The position numbers and the translations under genes are program-made. Shown one piece after another: positions 35,513 through 43,438 of a stretch of DNA of 64,000 nucleotides (position 1 is its first letter; the number at the start of each line of letters is the position of its first letter). The notes beneath the pieces were generated by a model, which ran no database searches, was not told the origin of the DNA, and was given only the letters and a program-made list of their open reading frames with translations. The DNA comes from Nocardia sp. NRRL S-836 (lineage in GTDB: Bacteria; Actinomycetota; Actinomycetes; Mycobacteriales; Pseudonocardiaceae). The DNA lies in assembly GCF_001279525.1 (NCBI RefSeq), contig NZ_LGDY01000069.1, positions 1-64,000 on the forward strand. Reading direction: 5' to 3'.

Positions 35513-35965
35513 ATGCGTCGGGACACACCACCGCCCAGGACCGGCACCACCGAGACCGAGGTGCTGCGCGGGTTCCTCGACTACCTGCGCACCGCCGTCG
35601 CGGCGAAGGTCGAGGGCGTGCCGGAACCGCAGGCCAGGACGGCGCTGGTGCCGTCGGGCACAAGCCTGGCCGGATTGCTGAACCACCTCGCGTTCGTGGA
35701 GCGGGCGACGTTCCTCGGCGAGGTGGTGACGAACTGGAAGGCCACGTTCCGGGCACCGGACCACGACGTCGTCGCCCGCTACCGGGAGGCGGTCGCACGC
35801 GCGAACGAGGTGCTCGACGGGTGCACCGACCTCGCCGCACCGCTGCCCGGCCGCCGGGGACCGAGCGTGCGCTGGGCGCTCACCCACCTCATCGAGGAGA
35901 CCGGCCGGCACGCGGGCCACGCCGATGTCCTCCGCGAGCTGGTCGACGGCACGACCGGGCGTTAG
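35513..35965 (+). CDS. DinB/DUF664-family protein
   Basis: 150 aa four-helix DinB-like protein: EVLRGFLDYLRTAVAAKVEGV, SLAGLLNHLAFVERATFLGEVV, VRWALTHLIEETGRHAGHADVLRELVDG. The spaced His residues (LNHL, THLIEETGRHAGHAD) form the metal site typical of mycothiol-dependent or metal-binding DinB proteins. Enzymatic role unknown; probable target of the divergent XRE-cupin regulator. Its stop overlaps the GDSL gene stop by 4 bp. Confidence 0.8.
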   Translation: MRRDTPPPRTGTTETEVLRGFLDYLRTAVAAKVEGVPEPQARTALVPSGTSLAGLLNHLAFVERATFLGEVVTNWKATFRAPDHDVVARYREAVARANEVLDGCTDLAAPLPGRRGPSVRWALTHLIEETGRHAGHADVLRELVDGTTGR

Positions 35966-37101
35966 CCGAACGGACCGCCCGGCGCGAACGCGTACCGCGC
36001 GAACCGTTCGCCGATCAGCCGGTGCGTCTCGGTGTCCGGGTGCAGGGCGTCGGGCAACGGCAGCGCGACCGCGTCGTCGGGTCCGTACAACCGGGTCCCG
36101 TCCAGGTGGTGCAGCAACGGGTCGGCGCGGCGCTCCACGACGGACGCCAGCGCCTCGCGGATCACCCGCAGCGTCAACCGTCCCGGCTCCGGCTCGCCCG
36201 TCGCGATGAACGCGCGCCGACCGGCCGCCAGCTCGTCTAGATCGAGCGCACCGGGACCCGGTGTGTCCTCGTGGATGCCGCAGAAGATCGGCGACAGGAG
36301 CACCAGCGGGGTCTCGGGGTGGCCGTCGCGGATCGTGTCGAGGAACCCGTGCACCGCGGGCACGAACGCGCGCAGCCGCATGGCGTCGAAGTTCACGACG
36401 TTGATGCCGAGCTTCACGCTGATCAGGTCGGCGGGGCGGTCGCGCATGACCCGCGCGGTGAACGGGTCGACCAGGGCGCTGCCGCCGAGGCCGAGGTTGT
36501 GCAGCTCGACGCCACCGAGCCGGGCGGCCACGGCGGGCCAGATCGCGGTCGGCGTGGCGGCGTTCGACCCGTGGCTGATCGAGCTGCCGTGGTGCAGCCA
36601 GATCCGCTGCTGCGGGTCGAACGGCCGCAGCGGCGCGTCCGCGCGCAGCTCGACCAGGTCGACGACCTCGTTGTGCGGCAGCCAGATCTCCACGACCTTG
36701 GTGCCCTCGGCGAGGTCGTGGCGCTCGGTGTGGGGCGGGCCCGCGAAGAGCTCCGCCTCGCCGGTGCGCAGGTCGACCTCCTTGACGTCACCGCCGACGA
36801 GCTCGGTGCTGGCGGTCAGCGTCCCGTCCACCACGACGTCGACGCTGCCGCGCGGCCGGTCGAGGCCGCGGTAGGCCGTGCAGGTCGGGTGCAGGACCAG
36901 CTCGACGGTGCGGGCCTCGGTCTCCATCACCAGCCGCACGCCGGACGGGTGGCTCTCCACCGACAGCAGCTGCGGATCGGGGTAGCGCTCCCGCACCCAC
37001 GCGGGCAGGCGGTGCGGGCGCAGGCCGCGCTCGGTCCGCTCCAGCTCGGCGGCGCCGCGCACGAGCGGTGCGACGGGTTCAGAGCGCAGGGACACGGTCA
37101 C
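35962..37101 (-). CDS. SGNH/GDSL-family hydrolase
   Basis: 379 aa. An N-terminal beta-sandwich of about 165 residues (RLVMETEARTVELVLHPTCTAYRG, VVEIWLPHNEVVDLVELRAD) precedes the SGNH domain: IWLHHGSSISHGSNA (block I Ser), VELHNLGLGGSALVDPF (block II Gly), SVKLGINVVNFD (block III), PDALHPDTETHRLIGERFA (block V Asp-His). No signal peptide. Likely a cytoplasmic carbohydrate or acyl esterase. GTG at 37101 overlaps the amidase 3' end by 23 bp, so the two genes are coupled, with the amidase upstream. Confidence 0.82.
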   Translation of the reverse strand: MTVSLRSEPVAPLVRGAAELERTERGLRPHRLPAWVRERYPDPQLLSVESHPSGVRLVMETEARTVELVLHPTCTAYRGLDRPRGSVDVVVDGTLTASTELVGGDVKEVDLRTGEAELFAGPPHTERHDLAEGTKVVEIWLPHNEVVDLVELRADAPLRPFDPQQRIWLHHGSSISHGSNAATPTAIWPAVAARLGGVELHNLGLGGSALVDPFTARVMRDRPADLISVKLGINVVNFDAMRLRAFVPAVHGFLDTIRDGHPETPLVLLSPIFCGIHEDTPGPGALDLDELAAGRRAFIATGEPEPGRLTLRVIREALASVVERRADPLLHHLDGTRLYGPDDAVALPLPDALHPDTETHRLIGERFARYAFAPGGPFG

Positions 37102-38548
37102 CCCACGGCAGCGCCTGTTCGAGCTGGGCGGCGAGCTTGATCAGCAGCGACTCGCCGTCCAGCGGCGCGACGAACTGGACACCGAGCGGCAGCCCGGCCG
37201 CGGTCCAGTGCAGCGGCAGCGAGATCGCCGGCCGGCCCGTGAGGTTCGCGAGCTGGGTGTAGGGCACCCAGCCGAGGTTGTCGCGGATCATGCCGTCGAC
37301 GATCCCGGTGTTGCGCAGGAACCGGGCCGTGCGGGTCTTGAGCAGCACGTCGGTGGCCCGTTGCAGGGTGACCGGCAGCTCGAACGCGCCGATCTTCGGC
37401 GGCGGCGTGGCCAGCGAGGGCGTGAGCAGCAGGTCGTAGGACTCGAAGAACGTGCTGAGCCGCCGGGTGTGCTCGTGCCGGCGCTGCACCGCGTCCACGT
37501 AGTCGACGCTGCTCGTCGCCCTGCCCAGAGCGGCCATCAGCAGCGTGTCGCGTTCGAACGCGGCGTCCGGGGCCCCGGTGAGCCGCTTGGCCTCGGCGAC
37601 CTTCCACGCGAGGTTCACGAACCAGCTCAGCAGGAAGTCGTGGGCCAGCGTCGCGTCGTCGAACGGCGCCTCCGGCAGCTCCTCCACCTCGTGGCCCAGC
37701 GACGTCAGCGCCTTCACCGCGGTGTCCACCGCCGCCCGTGCCTCGGGGTGCGGGTCCGGGTTGATCGCCGACGGCACCCGCACGCCGATCCGCAGCTTGC
37801 CCGGCTCCTCGTTGACGCACGACGCGTATGACGCACCGGGCATCCCGGGCGTGTACGGCCCGTACGGCTCACCGCCGCAGATCACGTCGAGCATCGCCGC
37901 CGTGTCGCGGACCGTGCGCGAGACGACGCCCTGCACGGCCGCACCGTGCATCATCTCGGCGGTCCCCGGCCCGAACGGCGTGAGCCCGCGCCCCGGCTTC
38001 AGCCCGACCAGCCCGCAGCAGGCCGCGGGGATCCGGATCGAGCCGCCGCCGTCGTTCGCCCCGGCGCACGGCACGATCCCGGCCGCGACCGCCGCCGCCG
38101 ACCCTCCGGAGGACCCGCCGGGCGTGTGGTCGAGGTTCCACGGGTTGCGTGCGGGCCCCCACACCTCCGACTCGCTGATCGCCTTGGCACCGAACTCCGG
38201 CAGGTTCGTCTTGCCGAAGATCACCAGGCCCGCGTCGAGCCAGCGCCGCACCACCGTGGAGTGCTCGGTGGCCGGGAGCGACCGCAGCGACCGCGACCCG
38301 TTCGAGGTGGGCAGGCCCGCGTAGTCCTGGCCGAGGTCCTTGATCAGGAACGGCACGCCGGCGAACGGGCCGGTGAGGTCGTCCGACGGCGTCGCGGAGA
38401 CGCCGCGGACGATCGCGTTGAGCCGCGGGTTCACGGCCTCCGTGCGCTCCTGCGCCACGGCCAGCAGCTCGGCGGCCGACACCTGCTTCTCCGCGACCAG
38501 TCGCGCCAGCCCGGTGGCGTCATACCTGCGGTACTCGTCGAAGTCCAC
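37079..38548 (-). CDS. Amidase-signature family amidase
   Basis: 489 aa. The Ser-cisSer-Lys site is visible: FLIKDLGQDYAGLPTSNGSRSL (Lys), then NPWNLDHTPGGSSGGSAAAVAAGIVP with the GGSSGGS motif, then GANDGGGSIRIPAACCGLVGLKPGRG. Hydrolyses a carboxamide; substrate not predictable. GTG at 38548 gives VDFDEYRRYD, the family-like N-terminus. Coupled with the GDSL gene downstream. Confidence 0.92.
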   Translation of the reverse strand: MDFDEYRRYDATGLARLVAEKQVSAAELLAVAQERTEAVNPRLNAIVRGVSATPSDDLTGPFAGVPFLIKDLGQDYAGLPTSNGSRSLRSLPATEHSTVVRRWLDAGLVIFGKTNLPEFGAKAISESEVWGPARNPWNLDHTPGGSSGGSAAAVAAGIVPCAGANDGGGSIRIPAACCGLVGLKPGRGLTPFGPGTAEMMHGAAVQGVVSRTVRDTAAMLDVICGGEPYGPYTPGMPGASYASCVNEEPGKLRIGVRVPSAINPDPHPEARAAVDTAVKALTSLGHEVEELPEAPFDDATLAHDFLLSWFVNLAWKVAEAKRLTGAPDAAFERDTLLMAALGRATSSVDYVDAVQRRHEHTRRLSTFFESYDLLLTPSLATPPPKIGAFELPVTLQRATDVLLKTRTARFLRNTGIVDGMIRDNLGWVPYTQLANLTGRPAISLPLHWTAAGLPLGVQFVAPLDGESLLIKLAAQLEQALPWGDRVPAL

Positions 38549-38686
38549 GTGATCAACGTAGCCGCTCCCCCCGCCGGGAACGCTGCCCCGCACGTCGGAT
38601 CATGTGCCGAATTCCACCGAGCGGAGCAACCGGGTCGGCTGCTAACCTCGGAGGGGTAGAGATCAACCTCCTCGAAGGAGCTCGGC

Positions 38687-38719
38687 GTGCTGGTGGGTGA
38701 AGACGACATCTCCGGGTGA
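38687..38719 (+). CDS. Putative 10-codon leader peptide upstream of ABC-F genes
   Basis: GTG start with AGGAG (38676-38680) six bases upstream, encoding MLVGEDDISG and stopping at 38717-38719. The SD lies in a small hairpin (CTCCT-CGA-AGGAG, 38668-38680). The stop codon sits in the loop of a stronger hairpin. The position, 100 bp before an ABC-F gene, is typical of ribosome-stalling leaders of antibiotic-resistance ABC-F genes. Coding status is inferred. Confidence 0.5.
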   Translation: MLVGEDDISG

Positions 38720-38820
38720 GCCCGGGATGTGACAGGCCATCGTCGGCGGTGGCCGTTTCGTCGTCCCCTTTTCCACCCGCGCGGGTGGCCGCGCGCACGC
38801 ACATCCCGAGGTCTCACCCA
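38706..38820 (+). promoter_or_regulatory. Putative attenuator of the ABC-F operon
   Basis: Stem ACATC-T-CCGGG / CCCGG-GATGT (38706-38716 with 38721-38730, loop TGAG) straddles the leader stop codon. A second stem, CCACCC-GCGC-GGGTGG (38773-38788), follows. TGGGTGA in the leader (38694-38700) is complementary to TCACCCA (38814-38820), which includes the first base of the ABC-F start codon. A stalled ribosome on the leader could free the ABC-F start or prevent termination. Confidence 0.5.
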
Positions 38821-40433
38821 TGTCTTCCGACGCCTATGTCGTCGTGTCCGGCCTGTCCTTCTCCTGGCCGGACGACACCCAGGTCTTCGACGGCCTGTCC
38901 GTCACGTTCCCCGGTGGCCGCACCGGTCTCGTCGCGCCCAACGGCGCGGGCAAGTCGACGTTGCTCAAGCTCATCGCGGGTGCGCTGACCCCGTCCGGCG
39001 GCAGCGTGTCCGTCGACGGCGTCCTCGGCTACCTCCCGCAGGACCTGCCGCTCACCGCGGAGCTGACCGTGGCCGAGGTGCTCGGCGTCGCGGCGGTGCT
39101 GCGCGCGATCAAGGCGGTCGAGTCCGGTGACGTCGGCGAGGAGCACTTCACCGTCATCGGCAGCGACTGGGACGTCGAGGAACGCACCCGCGCGCAGCTC
39201 GACCGGCTCGGTCTCGGCGAGGTCGGGCTGGACCGGCGGCTCGGCACGCTCAGCGGCGGCCAGGTCGTGTCGCTCGGGCTCGCGGCCCAGCTGCTGCGGC
39301 AGCCGGACGTGCTGCTGCTCGACGAACCGACCAACAACCTCGACCTGGACGCCCGCCGGCGGCTCTACTCGGTGCTCGACGACTGGCGCGGCTGCCTGCT
39401 CGTGGTGAGCCACGACCGCGCGCTGCTCGACCGGGTGGACCGCATCGCTGAGCTGGACGGCGGCGAGATCCGGTTCCACGGCGGCAACTTCAGCGCCTAC
39501 GAGGAGTCGGCCGCCGCTGAGCGGGAGGTCGCGGAGAAGAACATCCGCAGCGCCGAGCAGGAGGTCAAGCGCGAGAAGCGGGAGATGCAGCAGGCCCGCG
39601 AACGCGCCGCCCGCCGTGCGAGCAACGCCCAGCGCAACCTCTCCAACGCGGGTCTGCCGAAGATCTTCGCCGGCAACATGAAGCGCAACGCCGAGGTGTC
39701 CGCCGCCAAGGCCGACGGCACGCACGCGGCCCGCCTCAGCGCCGCGAAGACCCGGCTCGACCAGGCCGAGCGCTCGCTCAGGGAAGACCAGAAGATCAGC
39801 CTGGAGCTGCCGCGGACCGCCGTTCCCGCCGGGCGCACGTTGTTCCTGGGCACGGACATCCGGGTGCGCGACCTGTTCGACGGCGCGGACCTCGCGATCC
39901 GCGGCCCGGAACGCATCGCCCTGTCCGCACCCAACGGCGCGGGGAAGTCGACGCTGCTGCGGGTGGTCGAGGGGTCGCTGACGCCCGACAGCGGCGAGGT
40001 GAAACGCGCGGACGGCCGGATCGCGTACCTGTCGCAGCGCCTGGACCTGCTCGACGACACCCGCACCGTGGCGGAGAACCTGGCCGCGTTCGCACCGGAG
40101 ATGCCGCAGGCCGAGCGGATGAACCTGCTGGCGCGCTTCCTGTTCCGCGGCGCGCGGGCACACCTGCCGGTCGGGGTGCTGTCCGGCGGGGAGCGGCTGC
40201 GGGCGACGCTGGCGTGCGTCCTGTTCGCCGAACCCGCGCCGCAGCTGTTGTTGCTCGACGAACCGACGAACAACCTCGACCTGGTCAGCGCCGCGCAGCT
40301 GGAGAGCGCGTTGAACGCCTACCAGGGCGCGTTCGTCGTCGTGAGCCACGACGAGCGGTTCCTGAGCGAGGTGAGGATCGACCGCCGGCTGCGGCTGGCG
40401 GACGGCAAGCTGCTGGAGACCGCTCGTGGCTGA
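38820..40433 (+). CDS. ABC-F ribosomal protection-type ATPase (first copy)
   Basis: 537 aa, two ATPase domains, no membrane segment. Domain 1: GLVAPNGAGKSTLLKL (Walker A), LSGGQVVSLGLA, LLLDEPTNNLDL. Domain 2: ALSAPNGAGKSTLLRV, LSGGERLRATLA, LLLDEPTNNLDL. The interdomain linker (about 235-335) is a charged helical hairpin (EKNIRSAEQEVKREKREMQQARERAARRAS). ABC-F proteins bind the ribosomal E site and dislodge macrolides, lincosamides or pleuromutilins, or aid translation. It overlaps the second ABC-F gene by 8 bp. The leader peptide upstream suggests antibiotic induction. Confidence 0.9.
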   Translation: MSSDAYVVVSGLSFSWPDDTQVFDGLSVTFPGGRTGLVAPNGAGKSTLLKLIAGALTPSGGSVSVDGVLGYLPQDLPLTAELTVAEVLGVAAVLRAIKAVESGDVGEEHFTVIGSDWDVEERTRAQLDRLGLGEVGLDRRLGTLSGGQVVSLGLAAQLLRQPDVLLLDEPTNNLDLDARRRLYSVLDDWRGCLLVVSHDRALLDRVDRIAELDGGEIRFHGGNFSAYEESAAAEREVAEKNIRSAEQEVKREKREMQQARERAARRASNAQRNLSNAGLPKIFAGNMKRNAEVSAAKADGTHAARLSAAKTRLDQAERSLREDQKISLELPRTAVPAGRTLFLGTDIRVRDLFDGADLAIRGPERIALSAPNGAGKSTLLRVVEGSLTPDSGEVKRADGRIAYLSQRLDLLDDTRTVAENLAAFAPEMPQAERMNLLARFLFRGARAHLPVGVLSGGERLRATLACVLFAEPAPQLLLLDEPTNNLDLVSAAQLESALNAYQGAFVVVSHDERFLSEVRIDRRLRLADGKLLETARG

Positions 40434-42282
40434 GGCGTTGGTGGCGCACGAGCTGGTGCGCGTGTTCGGTGGCCGCAGGGTGCTCGACGGGGTGTCGCTC
40501 ACCGCGGCCCCCGGCCGGCGCATCGGCCTGATCGGTGAGAACGGCGCGGGCAAGTCGACCGTGCTGCGGCTGCTCGCGGGCGTCGACCAGCCCGACGGCG
40601 GCCGGGTGGAACGGCCGCGGGACCTGGGTTTCCTGCACCAGGAGATGCCGTTCCCGGCGTCGGCGACGGTCGCGGAGGTCGTCGCCGACGCGCTGGCGGA
40701 CGCCCGCGAGGACCTCGCCGCACTGGACCGGCTCGGTGTGCTGCTCGCCGACGCGCCCGACGACGAGGAGCTGCTCGCCGCGTACGCCGAGCAGCTCGAC
40801 CAGGCGCAGCGGCACGAGGCGTGGGACGCGGACCGGCGCGCCGAGATCGTCCTGGGTGGACTCGGCCTGGGTGAGGTGTCCTGGGACCGCACCCTCGGTT
40901 CGCTCTCCGGCGGCCAGTGCCGCCGTCTCGCGCTGGCCGCACTCGTGGTGCGCAGGCCGTTGGCGCTGCTGCTGGACGAGCCGACCAACCACCTCGACGA
41001 CGCCGCGGCCGCGTTCCTGGAGGCACGGCTGCGCGAGCTGCCCGGCACCGTCGTGGTGGCGAGCCACGACCGGGCGTTCCTCGACGCGGTGTGCACGGAC
41101 CTGGTCGACCTCGACCCGGCCGTGGACGGCCCGGTCCGGTTCGGCGGCACCTACAGCGAGTACGTGGCGCAGAAGCGGTCCGACCGCGAACGCTGGGAAC
41201 GCCGCCACGCCGAGGAGCAGGAGGAGCTGGCCGCGTTGCGGTCGGACCTGGAGCTGACCGCGCACCGGGTCGCGCCGAACCGGGCCATGCGCGACAGCGA
41301 CAAGATGGGCTACGGCGTGCGCGCGAACCGCGTGCAGAGCCAGATCTCCCGGCGGGTCCGCAACACCGCCCGGCGGCTGGAGGAGCTGGAACGCCGGGCC
41401 GTGCCCGCTCCGCCGCGCCCGCTGCGGTTCCACGCCGAGCTGGCGTCGACGGCCGACGGCCGGGCACCGGTGCAGCCGCCCGCCACAGCCGACGAGCGTG
41501 CACGACCGCGGCAGCCCGCCACGGCGGACGACCGCCCGGCCCCACCGCAACCGCGCGCCGCAGCCGACGCGCGGGCACGACCACAGCCACCCGCCACGGC
41601 GGACGACCGCCCGGCACGACCGCAACCGCCCACCACGGCGGACGACCGCCCGGCACGACCACAGCCGCCCGCCACGGCGGACGACCGCCCGGCCCGACCA
41701 CAGCCGGCCACCGCGGCGGACGACGTTCTCCTGTCGCTGCGGCAGGTCCACGTGCCCGGCCGTCTCACCCTCGACCTCCTCGACGTGCCCGAAGGCGCCC
41801 GGCTGCTCGTGACCGGCCCCAACGGCTCCGGCAAGTCGACGTTGCTGCTCGCGATGGCCGGTCGGCTGGACGTCACGGGGGTGCGGCGCCGGTCCGGTCT
41901 GCGGGTGGGCCTGCTCGACCAGGACACCGCGTTCGAGCACCCCCGCCGCACCGCCAGGGCCACCTACGGGCGTGCGGTCGGCGCGGAACGGGCCGCGCGG
42001 GTGCCGCTGGAGTCGTTGGGGCTGCTGCACCGGTGGGACCTGGGCAAGGCGGTCGGGGCGTTGTCGGTGGGCCAGCGCCGCCGCCTCGCGCTCGCGGTGC
42101 TCGTGGCCGACCCGCCGGAGCTGCTGTTGCTCGACGAGCCGACCAACCACCTGTCGCCGACGCTGTGCGACGAGCTGGAGGACGCGCTGGGGCCGGGGCC
42201 GGGTGCGATCGTGGTCGCGAGTCACGACCGCTGGCTGCGACACCGCTGGGAGGGAACGGAAGTCGCGCTGCCGCAGCGGTGA
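40426..42282 (+). CDS. ABC-F ATPase (second copy) with Pro-rich repeat linker
   Basis: 618 aa. Domain 1: GLIGENGAGKSTVLRLLAG, LSGGQCRRLALA, LLLDEPTNHLDD. Linker helices about 245-335 (KRSDRERWERRHAEEQEELAALR, DKMGYGVRANRVQSQISRRVRNTARRLEEL), as in TlrC/CarA-like macrolide resistance ABC-F proteins. A tandem Pro/Ala/Asp repeat (about 352-433) precedes domain 2: LVTGPNGSGKSTLLLAMAG, LSVGQRRRLALA, LLLDEPTNHLSP. GTG at 40426 overlaps the first ABC-F gene. Two tandem, non-identical ABC-F proteins imply protection against one or more ribosome-binding antibiotics (inference). Confidence 0.9.
   Translation: MAEALVAHELVRVFGGRRVLDGVSLTAAPGRRIGLIGENGAGKSTVLRLLAGVDQPDGGRVERPRDLGFLHQEMPFPASATVAEVVADALADAREDLAALDRLGVLLADAPDDEELLAAYAEQLDQAQRHEAWDADRRAEIVLGGLGLGEVSWDRTLGSLSGGQCRRLALAALVVRRPLALLLDEPTNHLDDAAAAFLEARLRELPGTVVVASHDRAFLDAVCTDLVDLDPAVDGPVRFGGTYSEYVAQKRSDRERWERRHAEEQEELAALRSDLELTAHRVAPNRAMRDSDKMGYGVRANRVQSQISRRVRNTARRLEELERRAVPAPPRPLRFHAELASTADGRAPVQPPATADERARPRQPATADDRPAPPQPRAAADARARPQPPATADDRPARPQPPTTADDRPARPQPPATADDRPARPQPATAADDVLLSLRQVHVPGRLTLDLLDVPEGARLLVTGPNGSGKSTLLLAMAGRLDVTGVRRRSGLRVGLLDQDTAFEHPRRTARATYGRAVGAERAARVPLESLGLLHRWDLGKAVGALSVGQRRRLALAVLVADPPELLLLDEPTNHLSPTLCDELEDALGPGPGAIVVASHDRWLRHRWEGTEVALPQR
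41479..41724 (+). repeat. In-frame 36-39 bp repeats in the ABC-F linker
   Basis: Units of 12-13 residues based on PATADDRPARPQP: PATADERARPRQ, PATADDRPAPPQ, PRAAADARARPQP, PATADDRPARPQP, PTTADDRPARPQP, PATADDRPARPQP, then ATAADD. The array separates the linker helices from the second ATPase domain and should be disordered. Confidence 0.85.
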
Positions 42283-42373
42283 GCAGCGTCGCGGGCGGGT
42301 GATGGCGAAGCGGCCGCCGGGGTCGGTCTGCCACCGGTCGACCTGCCCGGCGGTCGGCATGAGCGCACCTCCC

Positions 42374-42524
42374 CACCGGCGGGCACCGGCGGACACCGCG
42401 GGCACCGGCGGACACCGCGGGCACCGGCGGGCACCGCGGGCACCGGCGGGCACCGCGGGCACCGGCGGGCACCGCGGGCACCGCGGGCACCGCGGGCACC
42501 GGCGGGCACCGGCGGGCACCGGCG
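42374..42524. repeat. 9/10-bp GC minisatellite
   Basis: About 15 alternating units of CACCGGCGGG (10 bp) and CACCGCGGG (9 bp) fill the space between the ABC-F stop and the APH stop (reverse strand). No gene passes through it. The array is at the convergent end of two resistance-type genes and may be prone to slippage. Confidence 0.85.
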
Positions 42525-42526
42525 TC

Positions 42527-43351
42527 CTACCTGACCAGGTCCACCAGCTCGTCGACCACCGGCTCCGCGGCGCCCGCACCGATCCGGGCGACCACGAAGA
42601 ACGGCGCGATGACCCGTGCCCAGGCGAACAGCCGGTCCCCGTCGAGGTCGCACGCCGCCGCCACCGCCGCGCACCGGGCCGTGACGCCCTCCTGCCCGGC
42701 GCCGGTGAGCACGAGGTCGACCGCGTCGAAGCACGGATCTCCCACGCACGCCTTGGGATCCACCGCCACGAGCCCCCGCGCGGGGCCGGCGTCGAGCGCG
42801 TTGCCCGGATGCAGGTCGCCGTGCAGCAGCACGGGCGCACCGGTCGTGTCGAGCAGGCGCGCGCACCGCTGCATCGCCCGAGCCCAGTCGATCGGGCCGA
42901 TCCGCGCGGCCACGGCGGGGTCGCCAAGCCGGCGGCCGACGCGGGCGAAGGCCTCCTCGCACCGCGCCCGCAGCGTGCCGGTCGGCTGCTCGGGCACGCC
43001 GACGCCGTGCAGCGCGGCGAGCAGGTCCGCCCACAGCGCGGGAAGGGCGTAGGCGGGCAGGTCCTCCGCCGCCGTGCCGGGCAGCACCTCCTCCAGGACG
43101 ACCGCGCCGGCGTCGGCGTCGAACGCGAGCACCGCCGGCACCCGGCCGGACGGGGCGAACAGGGCGAGCGCGGCGGCCTGGGCGGCGATCAGGTCGCGGT
43201 CCCGGCCGACCTTGAGCACGGCGGGGGTGCCATCGGGCCAGCGGCAGCGCATCACGGTGGCGGCCGAGCCGCCCTCGAACGGCGCACCGAGCGAAAGTCC
43301 CCAGCGGGTGGCCAGGCGGGTGGTCGTGCGGTCCAGGTCCACCTCGATCAC
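42527..43351 (-). CDS. Aminoglycoside/hydroxyurea-type phosphotransferase (APH family)
   Basis: 274 aa. Kinase-like fold: WPDGTPAVLKVGRDRDL (Lys), VVLEEVLPG, catalytic loop VLLHGDLHPGNALDAG, and VAVDPKACVGDPCFDAVDL (metal-binding Asp). This matches the APH(6)/hydroxyurea phosphotransferase group (streptomycin 6-kinase relatives). It may phosphorylate an aminoglycoside or an unrelated hydroxyl. Start GTG at 43351 (VIEVDLDRTT) or GTG a few codons later. It converges on the ABC-F pair across the minisatellite. Confidence 0.85.
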   Translation of the reverse strand: MIEVDLDRTTTRLATRWGLSLGAPFEGGSAATVMRCRWPDGTPAVLKVGRDRDLIAAQAAALALFAPSGRVPAVLAFDADAGAVVLEEVLPGTAAEDLPAYALPALWADLLAALHGVGVPEQPTGTLRARCEEAFARVGRRLGDPAVAARIGPIDWARAMQRCARLLDTTGAPVLLHGDLHPGNALDAGPARGLVAVDPKACVGDPCFDAVDLVLTGAGQEGVTARCAAVAAACDLDGDRLFAWARVIAPFFVVARIGAGAAEPVVDELVDLVR

Positions 43352-43438
43352 CTTTCCGCATCGGCGGTCCGGCGTCGATCAGTTGGACGAATCCGTGCGC
43401 TGGGCGAACACATCGCCGCAGGAGTGAGCCGCGACCTC

